Source of the DNA: Promicromonospora sukumoe
GTDB lineage: Bacteria > Actinomycetota > Actinomycetes > Actinomycetales > Cellulomonadaceae
Reading direction: 5' to 3'
Length of the DNA: 64,000 nt
NCBI RefSeq assembly: GCF_014137995.1
Contig: NZ_JACGWV010000002.1
Span: 186,001 to 250,000, forward strand
Of the stretch, positions 26,836 through 37,027 are shown piece by piece. Under the pieces are notes generated by a model, which was given only the letters and a program-made list of their open reading frames with translations, searched no databases and was not told the origin of the DNA. A program made the translations under genes and the position numbers. Numbering within the stretch: the first letter of the stretch is position 1; every line of letters begins with the position of its first letter.

Positions 26836-26865
26836 TTGAGGGCTCGGCCTGGCATCGGGTACTCT
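26836..26865 (+). promoter_or_regulatory. Candidate rpmB promoter
   Basis: TTGAGG (26836-26841), an 18-base spacer and TACTCT (26860-26865) predict a start near 26872 and a leader of about 118 bases before rpmB. It lies in the 316-bp divergent gap between the DAK2 gene and rpmB; the rest of that gap holds the leader hairpins described separately. Confidence 0.45.
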
Positions 26866-26874
26866 GTGGAAGTT

Positions 26875-26924
26875 GCCTGGAACGCCAAGAAGCGTTGATT
26901 GCTCCAAAAGCGTCCAGGCGTTCC
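26875..26924 (+). promoter_or_regulatory. Alternative hairpins in the rpmB leader
   Basis: GCCTGG can pair with CCAGGC and GGAACGCC (26879-26886) with GGCGTTCC (26917-26924), while AACGC (26881-26885) can instead pair with GCGTT (26892-26896). These pairings exclude each other. They sit 65 bases before the rpmB start codon. Confidence 0.35.
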
Positions 26925-26989
26925 CCTTTAGACCATCATCACGTCGTGCTGTCGTTCTGCACAGGCGTGCACGACATTCAGGAGACACC

Positions 26990-27187
26990 GTGGCTGCCAA
27001 CTGCGACGTCTGCGGCAAGGGCCCGGGCTTCGGGCACAGCGTTTCGCACTCCCACATCCGCACCAAGCGCCGCTGGAACCCGAACATCCAGCGCGTTCGC
27101 GCGATCGTGGCTGGGACTCCCAAGCGCGTCAACGTGTGCACCTCCTGCCTCAAGGCCGGCAAGGTCACGCGCAAGGTCTCGGCCTGA
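26990..27187 (+). CDS. rpmB: 50S ribosomal protein L28
   Basis: A 65-residue large-subunit protein. It starts (M)AANCDVCGKGPGFGHSVSHS and has a second pair in CTSCLKAGK, so it is the zinc-binding C-x-x-C form. GTG at 26990 has AGGAGA upstream and gives the family N-terminus. Divergent from DAK2-recG, as in many actinobacteria. Confidence 0.96.
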   Translation: MAANCDVCGKGPGFGHSVSHSHIRTKRRWNPNIQRVRAIVAGTPKRVNVCTSCLKAGKVTRKVSA

Positions 27188-27236
27188 CGCTGCCGCAGCC
27201 GGGTCGCTGACGCGACCCGCATCAAGCTTGACGAAG

Positions 27237-27265
27237 ACGCTCGCCGGTCCGCCGGCGGGCGTTTT
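27237..27265 (+). terminator. Intrinsic terminator of rpmB
   Basis: Stem ACGCTCGCCGG / CCGGCGGGCGT with a short loop followed by TTTTC. One of the few terminators here with a T-run. Confidence 0.8.
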
Positions 27266-27338
27266 CGGCTTTCCAGAACCTTCATCCGGAACCAAAGAAG
27301 TGGTTGCGCCCAGCACCGCACGGTGAAAAGGTAAGGTC

Positions 27339-27848
27339 ATGATGGCACCGGAAGACGTGACCATCCGCCCAGCAACGACGACCGACGCCCAAGCTATCGC
27401 TCGTGTCGACATCGCCTCTTGGCGTGGTGCGTACTCAGAGATCTTGTCCGACTCCTACCTGGCCTCGCTGGACATCAGCGACCGCGCCGGGCAGTGGACG
27501 GCGGCCGTCAACGCCCGGGACACGACGGTGCTCGTCGCCGAGGACGAGACCGGGACCGTCGGGTTCACGAGCGTCGGGCCGTCCCGCGACGAGGACGCCG
27601 AACCCGGGGACCTGGAGATCTACGCCATCTACCTGCATCCCCGCGCCTGGGGCAGCGGCGTGGCCCGGGACCTCATGCGCACCGTGCTCGACGGCCTGCA
27701 CTCCGGCTCCGTGACGCTCTGGATCCTGGAGGGCAACGAGCGCGCGCAGCACTTCTACCGGCGGCACGGGTTCCAGCACGACGGCACCGAGCGCATCGAC
27801 GAGATCGGCGGCCAGCCGCTCACGCAGCTCCGCTTCCGCAAGCGCTGA
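27339..27848 (+). CDS. GNAT family N-acetyltransferase
   Basis: A 169-residue acetyl-CoA-dependent acyltransferase. The fold is seen in VTIRPATTTDAQAIARVDIASWRGAY, the core strand GDLEIYAIYLHPRAWGSGVARDL containing the acetyl-CoA loop, and NERAQHFYRRHGFQHDGTERID. The closely spaced ATG-ATG start follows AAGGTAAG. Small-molecule acetylation or detoxification is likely; the substrate is unknown. It converges on thiL with only two bases between the stop codons. Confidence 0.9.
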   Translation: MMAPEDVTIRPATTTDAQAIARVDIASWRGAYSEILSDSYLASLDISDRAGQWTAAVNARDTTVLVAEDETGTVGFTSVGPSRDEDAEPGDLEIYAIYLHPRAWGSGVARDLMRTVLDGLHSGSVTLWILEGNERAQHFYRRHGFQHDGTERIDEIGGQPLTQLRFRKR

Positions 27849-27850
27849 CG

Positions 27851-28960
27851 TCAGGCCCGGAAGTGGTCCCAGCCCGGGCCGACAGCAGGCTTCTCCCCGC
27901 CGATCGTGACCGCCGGAGCAGTCCCCTCGCCGGCAGCGCCCCCGGCGCCATCCCCACCAGCGCTGTCCTGAGCGAGCACCCGCCCGACGGCGGACCAGCC
28001 CTCGGGCAGCCGCGCACCGGCGGGGAACGTCGCGAGCAGCCCGTGGTCCTCACCGCCGCCGAAGATCCAGCCGTCGAGCACCCCGTCGATGTCGGCCCTG
28101 CCGGGTCCCCACCCGGGGTCGCCCATCCCAGCCGCCACCGCGACAGCCCGTGCCGCCGAGCGCAGCGCCTCGCGGTCGGCCGGGAACGCCCCGGCGTCGA
28201 GGTCGATCCGCACGCCGCTCGCGGCGGCGATCCGCCCGGCGTCGCGCAGCAGGCCGTCCGACAGGTCGAGCATCGCCGTCGCCCCGGCGTCGGCGGCCGC
28301 GACCCCGGCGTCGAGCGGCGGCTCGGGCCGCAGGTGCGCGGCGACCAGCCGCTCCCAGGCGTCCTCCAGCACGACGTCGTCGCCGACCTCGAGCGGCACC
28401 GGGGACAGCGGCGCGCGCACGAGGCCCGCCTCCAGGAGCGCCAGCCCGGCGGCCGACCACCCCTGCACCCCCGCGTGCGCGACGACGTCGCCCGGGCGCG
28501 CGCCCGAACGCAGCACCGGGTCGCGTCCTTCGAGGTCCCCGTGCACGGTGACGCTCACGACCAGGCACGGGCCGCTCGCCAGGTCGCCGCCGACGGCCCC
28601 CGCGCCGACGGGCGAGCACCCGTCGGCCAGCCCCTTGGCCAGGCCGGTCACCCACTCCACGTCGGTGTCCCCGGGCACCACCAGGGACGTGACCAGTGCC
28701 GTGGGCCGCGCGCCCATCGCCGCGATGTCGGCGAGGTTCTGCGCGGCGGCACGCCGTCCGACGTCGTACCCCGTGGACCAGCGGGCACGGAAGTGGCGGT
28801 CCTCGACGAGCACGTCGGTCGAGACCACGAACCGCCCGTCGGGGGCGGCGAGCACGGCGGCGTCGTCGCCCGGGCCGAGCAGCGTGGCACTCCCCCGGGG
28901 CAGCAGGGGAAGGATGCGTTCGAGGATCTGCTCCTCGGAGAGGTCACGGACGCGGGTCAC
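27851..28960 (-). CDS. thiL: Thiamine-monophosphate kinase
   Basis: A 369-residue enzyme for the final step of thiamine diphosphate synthesis. Its N-terminal half has LLGPGDDAAVLA, STDVLVEDRHFR and NLADIAAMGARPTA, all characteristic ATP/Mg-binding segments. The C-terminal half has LDLSDGLLRDAGRIAAASGVRIDLD and FGGGEDHGLLATFP. GTG start. It is divergent from the DUF3515 lipoprotein gene, matching the actinobacterial ddl-DUF3515-thiL order. Confidence 0.95.
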   Translation of the reverse strand: MTRVRDLSEEQILERILPLLPRGSATLLGPGDDAAVLAAPDGRFVVSTDVLVEDRHFRARWSTGYDVGRRAAAQNLADIAAMGARPTALVTSLVVPGDTDVEWVTGLAKGLADGCSPVGAGAVGGDLASGPCLVVSVTVHGDLEGRDPVLRSGARPGDVVAHAGVQGWSAAGLALLEAGLVRAPLSPVPLEVGDDVVLEDAWERLVAAHLRPEPPLDAGVAAADAGATAMLDLSDGLLRDAGRIAAASGVRIDLDAGAFPADREALRSAARAVAVAAGMGDPGWGPGRADIDGVLDGWIFGGGEDHGLLATFPAGARLPEGWSAVGRVLAQDSAGGDGAGGAAGEGTAPAVTIGGEKPAVGPGWDHFRA

Positions 28961-29071
28961 TGGAAGACCTTACGGTCCCGGCCCGGCCCGTGCGGTATCC
29001 GGCGCGGTGCGGCACCGGGCGGGCACGGGCGGCCGGGGCAGGGACTCCCCACGGACAGGTAACGTGTCTCC

Positions 29072-29563
29072 GTGCTTCCCGCCCGAAACATCACCCCTCG
29101 GATCGCTGCCGTGCTGGCCACCGCCGCCCTCACCGCCGTCGCCCTGGGCGGCTGCACGCGCACGATCGGGGTCGAGGTCGCGCCCGACGCCGCCGACCCG
29201 CTGTGCGCGTCGGTGCTGCTCGCGGTGCCGGACGAGCTGGGCGAGGACCTGCCCAAGGTGCCGACCGACGCCCAGGCCACGGCGGCCTGGGGCGAGCCGG
29301 GCGGAGCGGTGACCATGCGCTGCGGCGTGGAGCAGCTCGGCCCGTCCGGGGACTGCCAGCACGTGGACTCCGGCGACGGCACCACCGTCGACTGGATCGT
29401 GACGACCGACGACCAGGGCACCTGGTCCTTCGTCACCTACGGCCGGGAGCCCGCGGTCGAGGTCATCGTGCCGCCCGCGGTCACGGACAACCACTCGACG
29501 TCGTTCATCGCCGACCTCGCCGACGCCGTGACCCAGGTACCTGCCACGAAGGAGTGTCAGTGA
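29072..29563 (+). CDS. DUF3515 family lipoprotein
   Basis: A 163-residue exported lipoprotein with signal peptide and lipobox VALGGC (Cys28). The rest matches the small actinobacterial DUF3515 family found beside ddl and thiL: an early DPLCASVLLAVPDEL segment, MRCGVEQLGPSGDCQ with paired cysteines, and a conserved WIVTTDDQGTWSFVTYGREPAV block. Role unknown. The last four bases overlap the TetR gene start (GTGA). Confidence 0.85.
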   Translation: MLPARNITPRIAAVLATAALTAVALGGCTRTIGVEVAPDAADPLCASVLLAVPDELGEDLPKVPTDAQATAAWGEPGGAVTMRCGVEQLGPSGDCQHVDSGDGTTVDWIVTTDDQGTWSFVTYGREPAVEVIVPPAVTDNHSTSFIADLADAVTQVPATKECQ

Positions 29564-30333
29564 GCCCTGCCGTGACGGAGCGCCCTGCCACGCACGCGGC
29601 CGGGCAAACGGACGCCCCCGTCCAGTCCCGGCGTGAGCGCCTGCGCGACGAGCTGCACCGCGAGGTGCTCGACGCCGCCCGGCACCAGCTCGCGGGGCAG
29701 CACGGCCTGAGCAAGCTCACCATGGCCGCGGTCGCCAAGGAGGTCGGCGTCACGCCGCCGGCGCTGTACCGGCACTTCGAGAACCGGCAGGACGTCGTCG
29801 CCCAGCTCTGCGTGCTCATCGTCGAGGAGGTGCTGGACATGCTCGGCGCCGCCGTCGCCCGGCAGGAGCCCGGCGACGTCGCCGCGGCGCTGGTCGCCTC
29901 GACCCGGGCCTCCCTCGACTGGGCGGTCCGCAACCCCGCCGAGTTCGACCTGGTCATCGGGTCGGGCATCAGCTCGGAGCTCCCCGAGAGCCGCGAGCTC
30001 CAGCGCCGCATGGCGGAGATGATCGGCGGGCACTACGTGCCCCTGTTCCGCGAGCTGGCCGCGTCCGGCATGCCACACGCGGCCGACGACGAGCTCGACC
30101 CGGAGCTGGCCGACCAGGTGCGCCGCTACCGCGACGCCGTCGGCGGGCACGACCTGCCGCTCGGCGTCGCCCACCTGATGGTGACGAGCTGGCGGCAGGT
30201 CTACGGCCTGCAGTGCATGGCCGTCTACGGACACCAGGAGTTCGCGTTCGGCGACCACGTGGCGCTGCACGAGGACCTCGTGTCCTCGCTGCTGGTGCGC
30301 TTCGGCCTGGACCCGCACCCGACCGTGCGCTGA
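29560..30333 (+). CDS. TetR/AcrR family regulator with WHG-type C-terminal domain
   Basis: A 257-residue repressor-like protein. The helix-turn-helix spans about 45-85 (HGLSKLTMAAVAKEVGVTPPALYRHFENRQDVVAQL). The C-terminal half resembles the WHG ligand domain (VAHLMVTSWRQVYGLQCMAVYGH). The first 25 residues are an unstructured extension. Translation is coupled to the DUF3515 gene by the GTGA overlap, so it sits in a small operon with it. Its target is not evident. Confidence 0.85.
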   Translation: MSPAVTERPATHAAGQTDAPVQSRRERLRDELHREVLDAARHQLAGQHGLSKLTMAAVAKEVGVTPPALYRHFENRQDVVAQLCVLIVEEVLDMLGAAVARQEPGDVAAALVASTRASLDWAVRNPAEFDLVIGSGISSELPESRELQRRMAEMIGGHYVPLFRELAASGMPHAADDELDPELADQVRRYRDAVGGHDLPLGVAHLMVTSWRQVYGLQCMAVYGHQEFAFGDHVALHEDLVSSLLVRFGLDPHPTVR

Positions 30334-30367
30334 GCAGGCGCCGACGCGCGCACCTGAGGACGGCGCG

Positions 30368-30901
30368 TCAGCGCACCATCGAGTCCCGCCCTGCCTCCAG
30401 GGTGTGCAGCGAGTCGGCGTTCGAGATGAGCTGGACGGTCCCGTGGTACGTGATCGACGGGTCCTTCATTGCGGCGCCCATCAGCTCGGCCAGGGCGGCG
30501 AGGTGCCGGGCGTCGTGCGAGCAGATGCGGTGCACGTGCTGCGAGGCCGTGACCATCTGCAGCGCGAACACCGGGTACCGCCACATCGGCTTCCAGAACC
30601 GCGTGCGCTGCCACACGCGGGTCGCGGGCCACGCGAGGCCGGCGCAGGCCGTGGCCAGCGCGGACTCCCAGGGGATGTCGTCGGCCCCCGCCATGCGCAG
30701 CAGCAGGAGCACCACCGCGACGATGCAGAAGGGGTAGGCCACCTGGTTGGCCCAGGCGCCGATGGGCTGCGGCTTCGCCACCCCGATCACCTCGAGCCGC
30801 ATCACGTTGCCGAGGGCGAAGGAGGTGAGCCCGATGGTGAGCACCCCGTTCGCGACCCGGACGTCCCGTACCGCGTAGGCGTAGCGCGGCTCGCCCAGCA
30901 T
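30368..30901 (-). CDS. Small two-helix membrane protein, DUF6232-like
   Basis: A 177-residue protein. The N-terminal 50 residues (YAYAVRDVRVANGVLTIGLT) resemble a short beta-rich module followed by two hydrophobic segments (about 55-70 and 85-97) and a cytoplasmic C-terminus. This layout recalls DUF6232 proteins of actinobacteria, but that match is from memory and weak. ATG at 30901 has AGGAGG six bases upstream; a longer open frame runs antisense into ddl and is rejected. It is downstream of ddl on the same strand. Confidence 0.6.
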   Translation of the reverse strand: MLGEPRYAYAVRDVRVANGVLTIGLTSFALGNVMRLEVIGVAKPQPIGAWANQVAYPFCIVAVVLLLLRMAGADDIPWESALATACAGLAWPATRVWQRTRFWKPMWRYPVFALQMVTASQHVHRICSHDARHLAALAELMGAAMKDPSITYHGTVQLISNADSLHTLEAGRDSMVR

Positions 30902-30987
30902 CCTGCCTCCTCGGGCGCCCTCGTCTCGAGCGCCATCGCACCACCCGCCGGACGGTCCCGGCCCTGGTGAGAGGAGGGTACAGGCGA

Positions 30988-32169
<1,182 letters not shown>

Positions 32170-32193
32170 CGCGCCCGACCCTACCGGACCCGG

Positions 32194-33792
32194 CTACCCC
32201 GCCGTGGCCCGCAGGTCCTTGCGCAGGATCTTGCCCGACGCCGACTTCGGCACCGCGTCGATGAACTCGACCGAGCGCACCTTCTTGTAGGGCGCCACGT
32301 GCTCGGCGACGAACGCGATGACCTCGGCCTCGGTCAGCGACGCCCCGGCCACCGGCACGACGAACGCCTTCGGGATCTCGCCGGCCTCCTCGTCGGGCAG
32401 CCCGATCACCGCGGCGTCCGCGATCCCCGGGTGCGACAGCAGCAGGGCCTCCAGCTCGGCGGGCGGCACCTGGTAGCCCTTGTACTTGATGAGCTCCTTG
32501 AGCCGGTCCACGACCTCGAACACGCCCCGCGCGTCGACCGTGACGATGTCGCCCGTGTGCAGGAACCCGTCCGGCTCCAGCGTCTCCGCCGTCGCCTCGG
32601 GGTTGCCGAGGTAGCCGACCATGACGTTCGGCCCGCGGCACAGCAGCTCGCCGGGTCCGGAGACGCCGTCGGCGGGCTGCTCGATCTCCGCGCCCGTCGC
32701 CGGGTCGACGATCCGGGCCTCCATGCCCGCGACCAGCAGCCCCACCGAGCCGGACGGGATGTCCGCGCGGTCGAACGGGATGCAGTGCGAGACCGGCGAC
32801 ATCTCCGTCATGCCGTAGCCCTGCAGCACCCGGACGTGCTCGCCGAGCCGGGCGCGCACGGCGCCCGCGAGGCTCTCGCCGAACGGCGCGGCGCCCGAGA
32901 GCACGGCCCGCACGCTGGTCACGTCGTACGAGTCGACCAGCGGGTGCTTGGCCAGGGCGAGGGCGATGGGCGGGGCGACGAAGAGGAAGGTCGCCCGGTG
33001 CTCCTGGATCACGCCGAGGTACTGCGCCAGGTCGAACCGGGGCAGCGTCACGAGCCGCGCCCGGGTGCGGAGGGCCAGGTTGAGCAGCACCGTCATGCCG
33101 TAGATGTGGAAGAACGGCAGCACGCACGGCACGACGTCGTCCCGCCCCACGCCGATCGCCATGGACTGCGCCACGTTCGCCACGAGGTTGGTGTGCGTGA
33201 GCATCACGCCCTTGGGGCGGCCCGTCGTGCCGGAGGAGTACGGCAGCACCGCGAGGTGCGTCGCCGGGTCGAACGTCACGTCGGGGGCGGGGTGCGGGTC
33301 GGCCAGCAGGTCGGCCAGCGAGGTGTGGCCCACCCCCGTGTCAGGGCCGCCGTCGAGCACCACGACCTGATCGTCGCCGAGGCCCGCGTCCCGGGCCCCA
33401 GCCTCCCCCGCGGGGAGCAGCGCGGAGACCGTGATCAGGAGCCGCGCGCCGGAGTCGGCGAGCTGCTTGGTGATCTCGGGCGCGCTGGACAGGGCGTTGA
33501 CGGTGGTCACCGTGACGCCGGCGCGCAGCAGGCCGTGGAACACGGTCACGTAGGCGGGGACGTTCGGCGCGTGCAGCGCGACGACGTCGCCCACCCCGAA
33601 CCCGCGCGCCGCCAGCGCGCCCGCCACGGCGTCGATCCGGTCCCGCAGGGCGCGGAACGTCGTGGCCTCCCCGCTGACGCCGTCGACCACCGCCACGCGC
33701 TCCAGGTCGTCGTCCGTGATCGTGCCGAACAGGTACTCGTACACGCTGACGGGCGGGATCTCCACGTCGGGCAGCGGGCTGCGGATCGCCAT
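32194..33792 (-). CDS. AMP-dependent acyl/aryl-CoA ligase, 4-coumarate-CoA ligase type
   Basis: A 532-residue adenylate-forming enzyme joining a carboxylic acid to CoA. Motifs: LPYSSGTTGRPKGVMLTHTN (P-loop), LQGYGMTEMSPVSH (A5), HTGDIVTVDARGVFEVVDRLKELIKYKGYQV (A7-A8 hinge) and the catalytic Lys in SASGKILRK. The pattern is closest to 4CL-like ligases for phenylpropanoids or medium-chain acids. An aldehyde dehydrogenase gene lies just upstream on the same strand (77-nt gap), suggesting aldehyde to acid to acyl-CoA flow; that is inference. Confidence 0.88.
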   Translation of the reverse strand: MAIRSPLPDVEIPPVSVYEYLFGTITDDDLERVAVVDGVSGEATTFRALRDRIDAVAGALAARGFGVGDVVALHAPNVPAYVTVFHGLLRAGVTVTTVNALSSAPEITKQLADSGARLLITVSALLPAGEAGARDAGLGDDQVVVLDGGPDTGVGHTSLADLLADPHPAPDVTFDPATHLAVLPYSSGTTGRPKGVMLTHTNLVANVAQSMAIGVGRDDVVPCVLPFFHIYGMTVLLNLALRTRARLVTLPRFDLAQYLGVIQEHRATFLFVAPPIALALAKHPLVDSYDVTSVRAVLSGAAPFGESLAGAVRARLGEHVRVLQGYGMTEMSPVSHCIPFDRADIPSGSVGLLVAGMEARIVDPATGAEIEQPADGVSGPGELLCRGPNVMVGYLGNPEATAETLEPDGFLHTGDIVTVDARGVFEVVDRLKELIKYKGYQVPPAELEALLLSHPGIADAAVIGLPDEEAGEIPKAFVVPVAGASLTEAEVIAFVAEHVAPYKKVRSVEFIDAVPKSASGKILRKDLRATAG

Positions 33793-33869
33793 CGTCGGTC
33801 TCCTTCGTTCAGCGCCGGTTCAGCGGCAGCTCGGCGGCCGGAACCCCGTCGGTCCGGCGTCAGGCATCG

Positions 33870-35573
33870 TCACGCACGGAACGCCGCGAGCAGCACCGGC
33901 ACCAGCCGGCGCCAGGACGGCGCCGCCGCGTAGCGGGTGAGCTGCCGGCCCGTCTCCGTGACGCTCCGGGAACCACTGAACCACGGCGGCTTCGGGAAGA
34001 GCGAGAGCTCGCCGTGCAGCACGCTGCGCGGGAACGGCCGGAACGGCCCGGTCACCACGCTCCGCTCGGGCCCCGAGAGCAGGTACCCGTTGTGCACGAC
34101 GTCGATGCCGGAGCCGACGTCGGCTGTGGTGTGCCCCGGGAACGCGCCCCACGAGGCGCCCGCCAGCAGGAAGCCCACGCCCGTCCACGCGTTGATGGCG
34201 ACGGTGCCGTAGCGCAGGTCGGCGATGGCACGGTCGAACGCGGCGCCCATCCTGCGGCGGTCCTGCGGCCGGACCACGACGTTGGCGCCCAGGGTCCCGG
34301 ACAGCGCGTCGTTGGCGAGGTCGACGGCGGCCCGCAGGAACGCCGTGCCCTCGCCGGGCACCTGGGTCCAGGCCAGCACGGGCGCGAAGTACTCGTCGGC
34401 GCACGCCGGGTCGCCCGGCGCCACCTCGACGAGGAGCCGGCCGGCGAGGTGCTCGGCGTCGGGGTGCGCGTCGTCGGCCCGGGCGACCTTGGCGGCCGTG
34501 CCGGGGTACCACGGGTCGCGGGCCGGCATCCGCGCGAGCGCGGCGCGCAGCTCGGCGAGGAAGTCGTCCTTCTGCGCCCAGTCCGCCGAGAGCACCACGA
34601 CCTGGCCCGCGACGCAGTTGTGCCCGGCGTTGTGCAGGCGCATGGAGACCAGGTGCTCGGCCTGGAACCGCAGGTCGGCGGCGCTCCAGCGCCCCGGCAC
34701 GACGATCATGGGCGCGACGCCGCCGAGCTCGCTCGTGATCGGCACCCGGAGCCGGGGGTCGCCGTCCGCCCGACGCCGCTCGGCCTCCTCGCCGGTGCCC
34801 CAGACGATGGCGTCGTGCGTCACGGCGGAGCCGGTGATGTGCACCTTGCCGATACCGGGATGTTGCGTCAGGTAGGCCCCGACGGCGCCGTCACCGGTGA
34901 CGATCCGTACCGCGCCGAGCTCGATCAGCGGCGCCAGCGCGCGGCGGTACACGTCGAGCAGTGTGCCGAACGTGGGGTTGAGCTTCACCAGGGAGGTGCG
35001 GTTGTGCGCGACGAGCTCGTAGAACGCGTCCAGGGGCGCGATCGACGAGATGTTGCCGGCGCCCAGCACCAGGCCGACGCCGCCGTACTCGCCGACGCGT
35101 CCGGCGCCCAGGCCCGCCTCGGCGCGCACCTGCTGCTCGGGCACGCCCGGCGGCATCCACACCTCGGCCCGGAAGCCGTTGAACAGCACCCACTCCTGGA
35201 GGTTGCGCGGGAGCACCCGGACCGCCACCCGGTCGCCCGGGGCGGCGTGCACGCGAAGGCCGTCGAGCGGGGAGCGGCCCGCCGCGAGCGCCGCGTAGGA
35301 CCGCGCGTACGTGGCGGCGCTCTCCAGGGCGCCGTAGGGCCCGGTCATCCACTCCTCGCCCGCGTACGGCGCGGAGGGCTCGACGTTCTTGGCCCGGGCG
35401 GCCGTGACGGCCCACTCGTCGGCGACCGCGGCGACGGACGCGTGGACCTGCCGGAACACCGCCGCGCGGTCGGCGACGGGTAGCTGTGCCCAGCGTTCCG
35501 CGCCGACCTTGAGCTCCTCGACCGCCTGGTCGAGCTCCCGCTCGGTGGTGGCCTGCGTGTCCGTCACGCTCAT
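33870..35573 (-). CDS. Aldehyde dehydrogenase family protein
   Basis: A 567-residue NAD(P)-dependent dehydrogenase. The catalytic Cys is in RLHNAGHNCVAGQVVVLSA and the general-base Glu in TSELGGVAPMIVVPG; the cofactor segment includes HITGSAVTHDAIVWG. It is longer than typical aldehyde dehydrogenases (about 490) and has a distinctive N-terminal 100 residues and a Trp/Phe-rich C-terminus, as in a poorly studied actinobacterial subgroup. It shares a 185-bp divergent region with a PucR-like regulator, the likely controller. Substrate unknown. Confidence 0.82.
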   Translation of the reverse strand: MSVTDTQATTERELDQAVEELKVGAERWAQLPVADRAAVFRQVHASVAAVADEWAVTAARAKNVEPSAPYAGEEWMTGPYGALESAATYARSYAALAAGRSPLDGLRVHAAPGDRVAVRVLPRNLQEWVLFNGFRAEVWMPPGVPEQQVRAEAGLGAGRVGEYGGVGLVLGAGNISSIAPLDAFYELVAHNRTSLVKLNPTFGTLLDVYRRALAPLIELGAVRIVTGDGAVGAYLTQHPGIGKVHITGSAVTHDAIVWGTGEEAERRRADGDPRLRVPITSELGGVAPMIVVPGRWSAADLRFQAEHLVSMRLHNAGHNCVAGQVVVLSADWAQKDDFLAELRAALARMPARDPWYPGTAAKVARADDAHPDAEHLAGRLLVEVAPGDPACADEYFAPVLAWTQVPGEGTAFLRAAVDLANDALSGTLGANVVVRPQDRRRMGAAFDRAIADLRYGTVAINAWTGVGFLLAGASWGAFPGHTTADVGSGIDVVHNGYLLSGPERSVVTGPFRPFPRSVLHGELSLFPKPPWFSGSRSVTETGRQLTRYAAAPSWRRLVPVLLAAFRA

Positions 35574-35758
35574 CCGCTGTCTCCCTCGACCGCACTCGCT
35601 CCGACCCCTGCGGGCGGCGCCACGGCCGCCCGGCCGGGCTTCGCTGACCGGCGCTCCAATAGCCTAGGGGGCGAGGGCGGCCCGGGGCGAGACCTCGTCG
35701 CTTCTTTACATCTCGACCTTCGATGCACAACCGCCGGTCCGCGATTAGGCTGCCTGGC

Positions 35759-37018
35759 ATGTCGGACATCGCCGCGGCTGGGCGTCATGATCTCCGCGAT
35801 GCGCTGGACCTGCTGAGCGTGCAGGTCGCCGACGGCATCCTGCACGCGGAACCCGTGTACCGGGGGGAGACGCGGCTGCCCGCCGCCCTGGTCCAGCCGC
35901 TGGTCCGCGCGAACGTCGCGGAGATCCTGACAGCGCTGGCGGGTGAGACGTCGTCGCTCGCGCCCGCCCGGGAGACCGGCCGGATCACCGCCGCCGAGGG
36001 CATCCAGCTCGACCTGCTCCAGGACGCGTACCGGCTGGCCGGGCTGCGCATCTGGGAGGAGCTCGCGCGGCGGCTGCGGCACCAGAGCGACACCGGCGCG
36101 CTGCTGCGCGCGTCGTCGCGGGTCTGGACCGCGGTGGACCGCTCCTCGAACGTCGCGGTGCGCAGCCACCTGGAGGCCGCCGCGGGGTTCGGCGAGGGCG
36201 TGGCGCGCACCGAGCTGCTGCGTGGCGTCCTGACCGGGGCCGTGCAGGACCTGGAGACTGCGCGGCGCGCGCTCGGCCTGCCGGCCGACGTGATGCTGGT
36301 GGTCGCGGTGACGGTGCCGGGTACGGCGTCCGGGACGACGTCGGGCAGCGGCGCGGATGCCGATACCCGGCTCCAAACCCTGGCCCCTGCCCAGGCGGGC
36401 GGCGACACCGTGACCGCCCTCCGGCTGACCCACGAGGGCGACCGGATCGTGCTCGTGGCGGCGCCGACGTCGGAGGACGCCCACCTTGCTCTGGCCGGTC
36501 TCGCGCCCGGCGCCCGGACCGGTGCCAGCCGCCCGTTCACCGGCCTCGCCGGGGCGCCCGCCGCCCTCGCCCAGGCCCGCACGGCGGTGCGGTCCCTGAA
36601 CCCGGGCGAGCCGGGGCTGTCCTGCTTCGGCGATCGTCCGCTGGACGCGCTGCTGGCCGCCGACGACGGGCGCGCCGCCGAGCTCGCCCTCGCCGTCCTC
36701 GGCGGGCTGCGGGAGCGGGACCCCCGCGACGAGGAGCTGCTGCTCGCCACGGTCGAGGCGTGGTTCGAGCACGGCGGGTCGGGCACGAAGGCCGCCGCCG
36801 AGCTGCACTGTCACCGGAACACGGTGCTGAACCGGCTGGCCCGCGTGGCCGACCTGACCGGCCGCGACATCAACGACCCGCGCGCCGCCGCCGAGCTCTA
36901 CGCGGCCGTGCGCGCCCGCCGGCTGCAGCCGACGACTTTCGCGGGAGTTCCTCCTGCGGCGATTCTCACCGCACATCCGGGTGGAAACCAGCAGCATTCG
37001 GACCCTTCCCAGGGTTAG
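35759..37018 (+). CDS. PucR/CdaR-like transcriptional regulator
   Basis: A 419-residue regulator. The N-terminal 150 residues are helical, the middle is a GGDEF-related-like region with an Ala/Thr-rich insert (about 185-205), and the C-terminus is the PucR helix-turn-helix: [44 protein letters not shown] at 35759 was chosen over an ATG 12 codons upstream because the conserved part starts later and a TTAGGCT box just upstream would give a leaderless mRNA. Probable activator of the divergent dehydrogenase/ligase pair. Confidence 0.82.
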   Translation: MSDIAAAGRHDLRDALDLLSVQVADGILHAEPVYRGETRLPAALVQPLVRANVAEILTALAGETSSLAPARETGRITAAEGIQLDLLQDAYRLAGLRIWEELARRLRHQSDTGALLRASSRVWTAVDRSSNVAVRSHLEAAAGFGEGVARTELLRGVLTGAVQDLETARRALGLPADVMLVVAVTVPGTASGTTSGSGADADTRLQTLAPAQAGGDTVTALRLTHEGDRIVLVAAPTSEDAHLALAGLAPGARTGASRPFTGLAGAPAALAQARTAVRSLNPGEPGLSCFGDRPLDALLAADDGRAAELALAVLGGLRERDPRDEELLLATVEAWFEHGGSGTKAAAELHCHRNTVLNRLARVADLTGRDINDPRAAAELYAAVRARRLQPTTFAGVPPAAILTAHPGGNQQHSDPSQG

Positions 37019-37027
37019 CCTCGTGAG

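Noticed and set aside
26674..27321. N-terminal extension of the DAK2 gene across the rpmB region
   Set aside because: It would run antisense through rpmB and its promoter. A good Shine-Dalgarno precedes the GTG at 26673, where the family-like start lies.
28089..29312. Plus-strand frame of about 400 codons spanning thiL and the DUF3515 gene
   Set aside because: It is a shadow of two well-supported genes, has Ser/Arg/Pro-rich low-complexity translation and no start signal.
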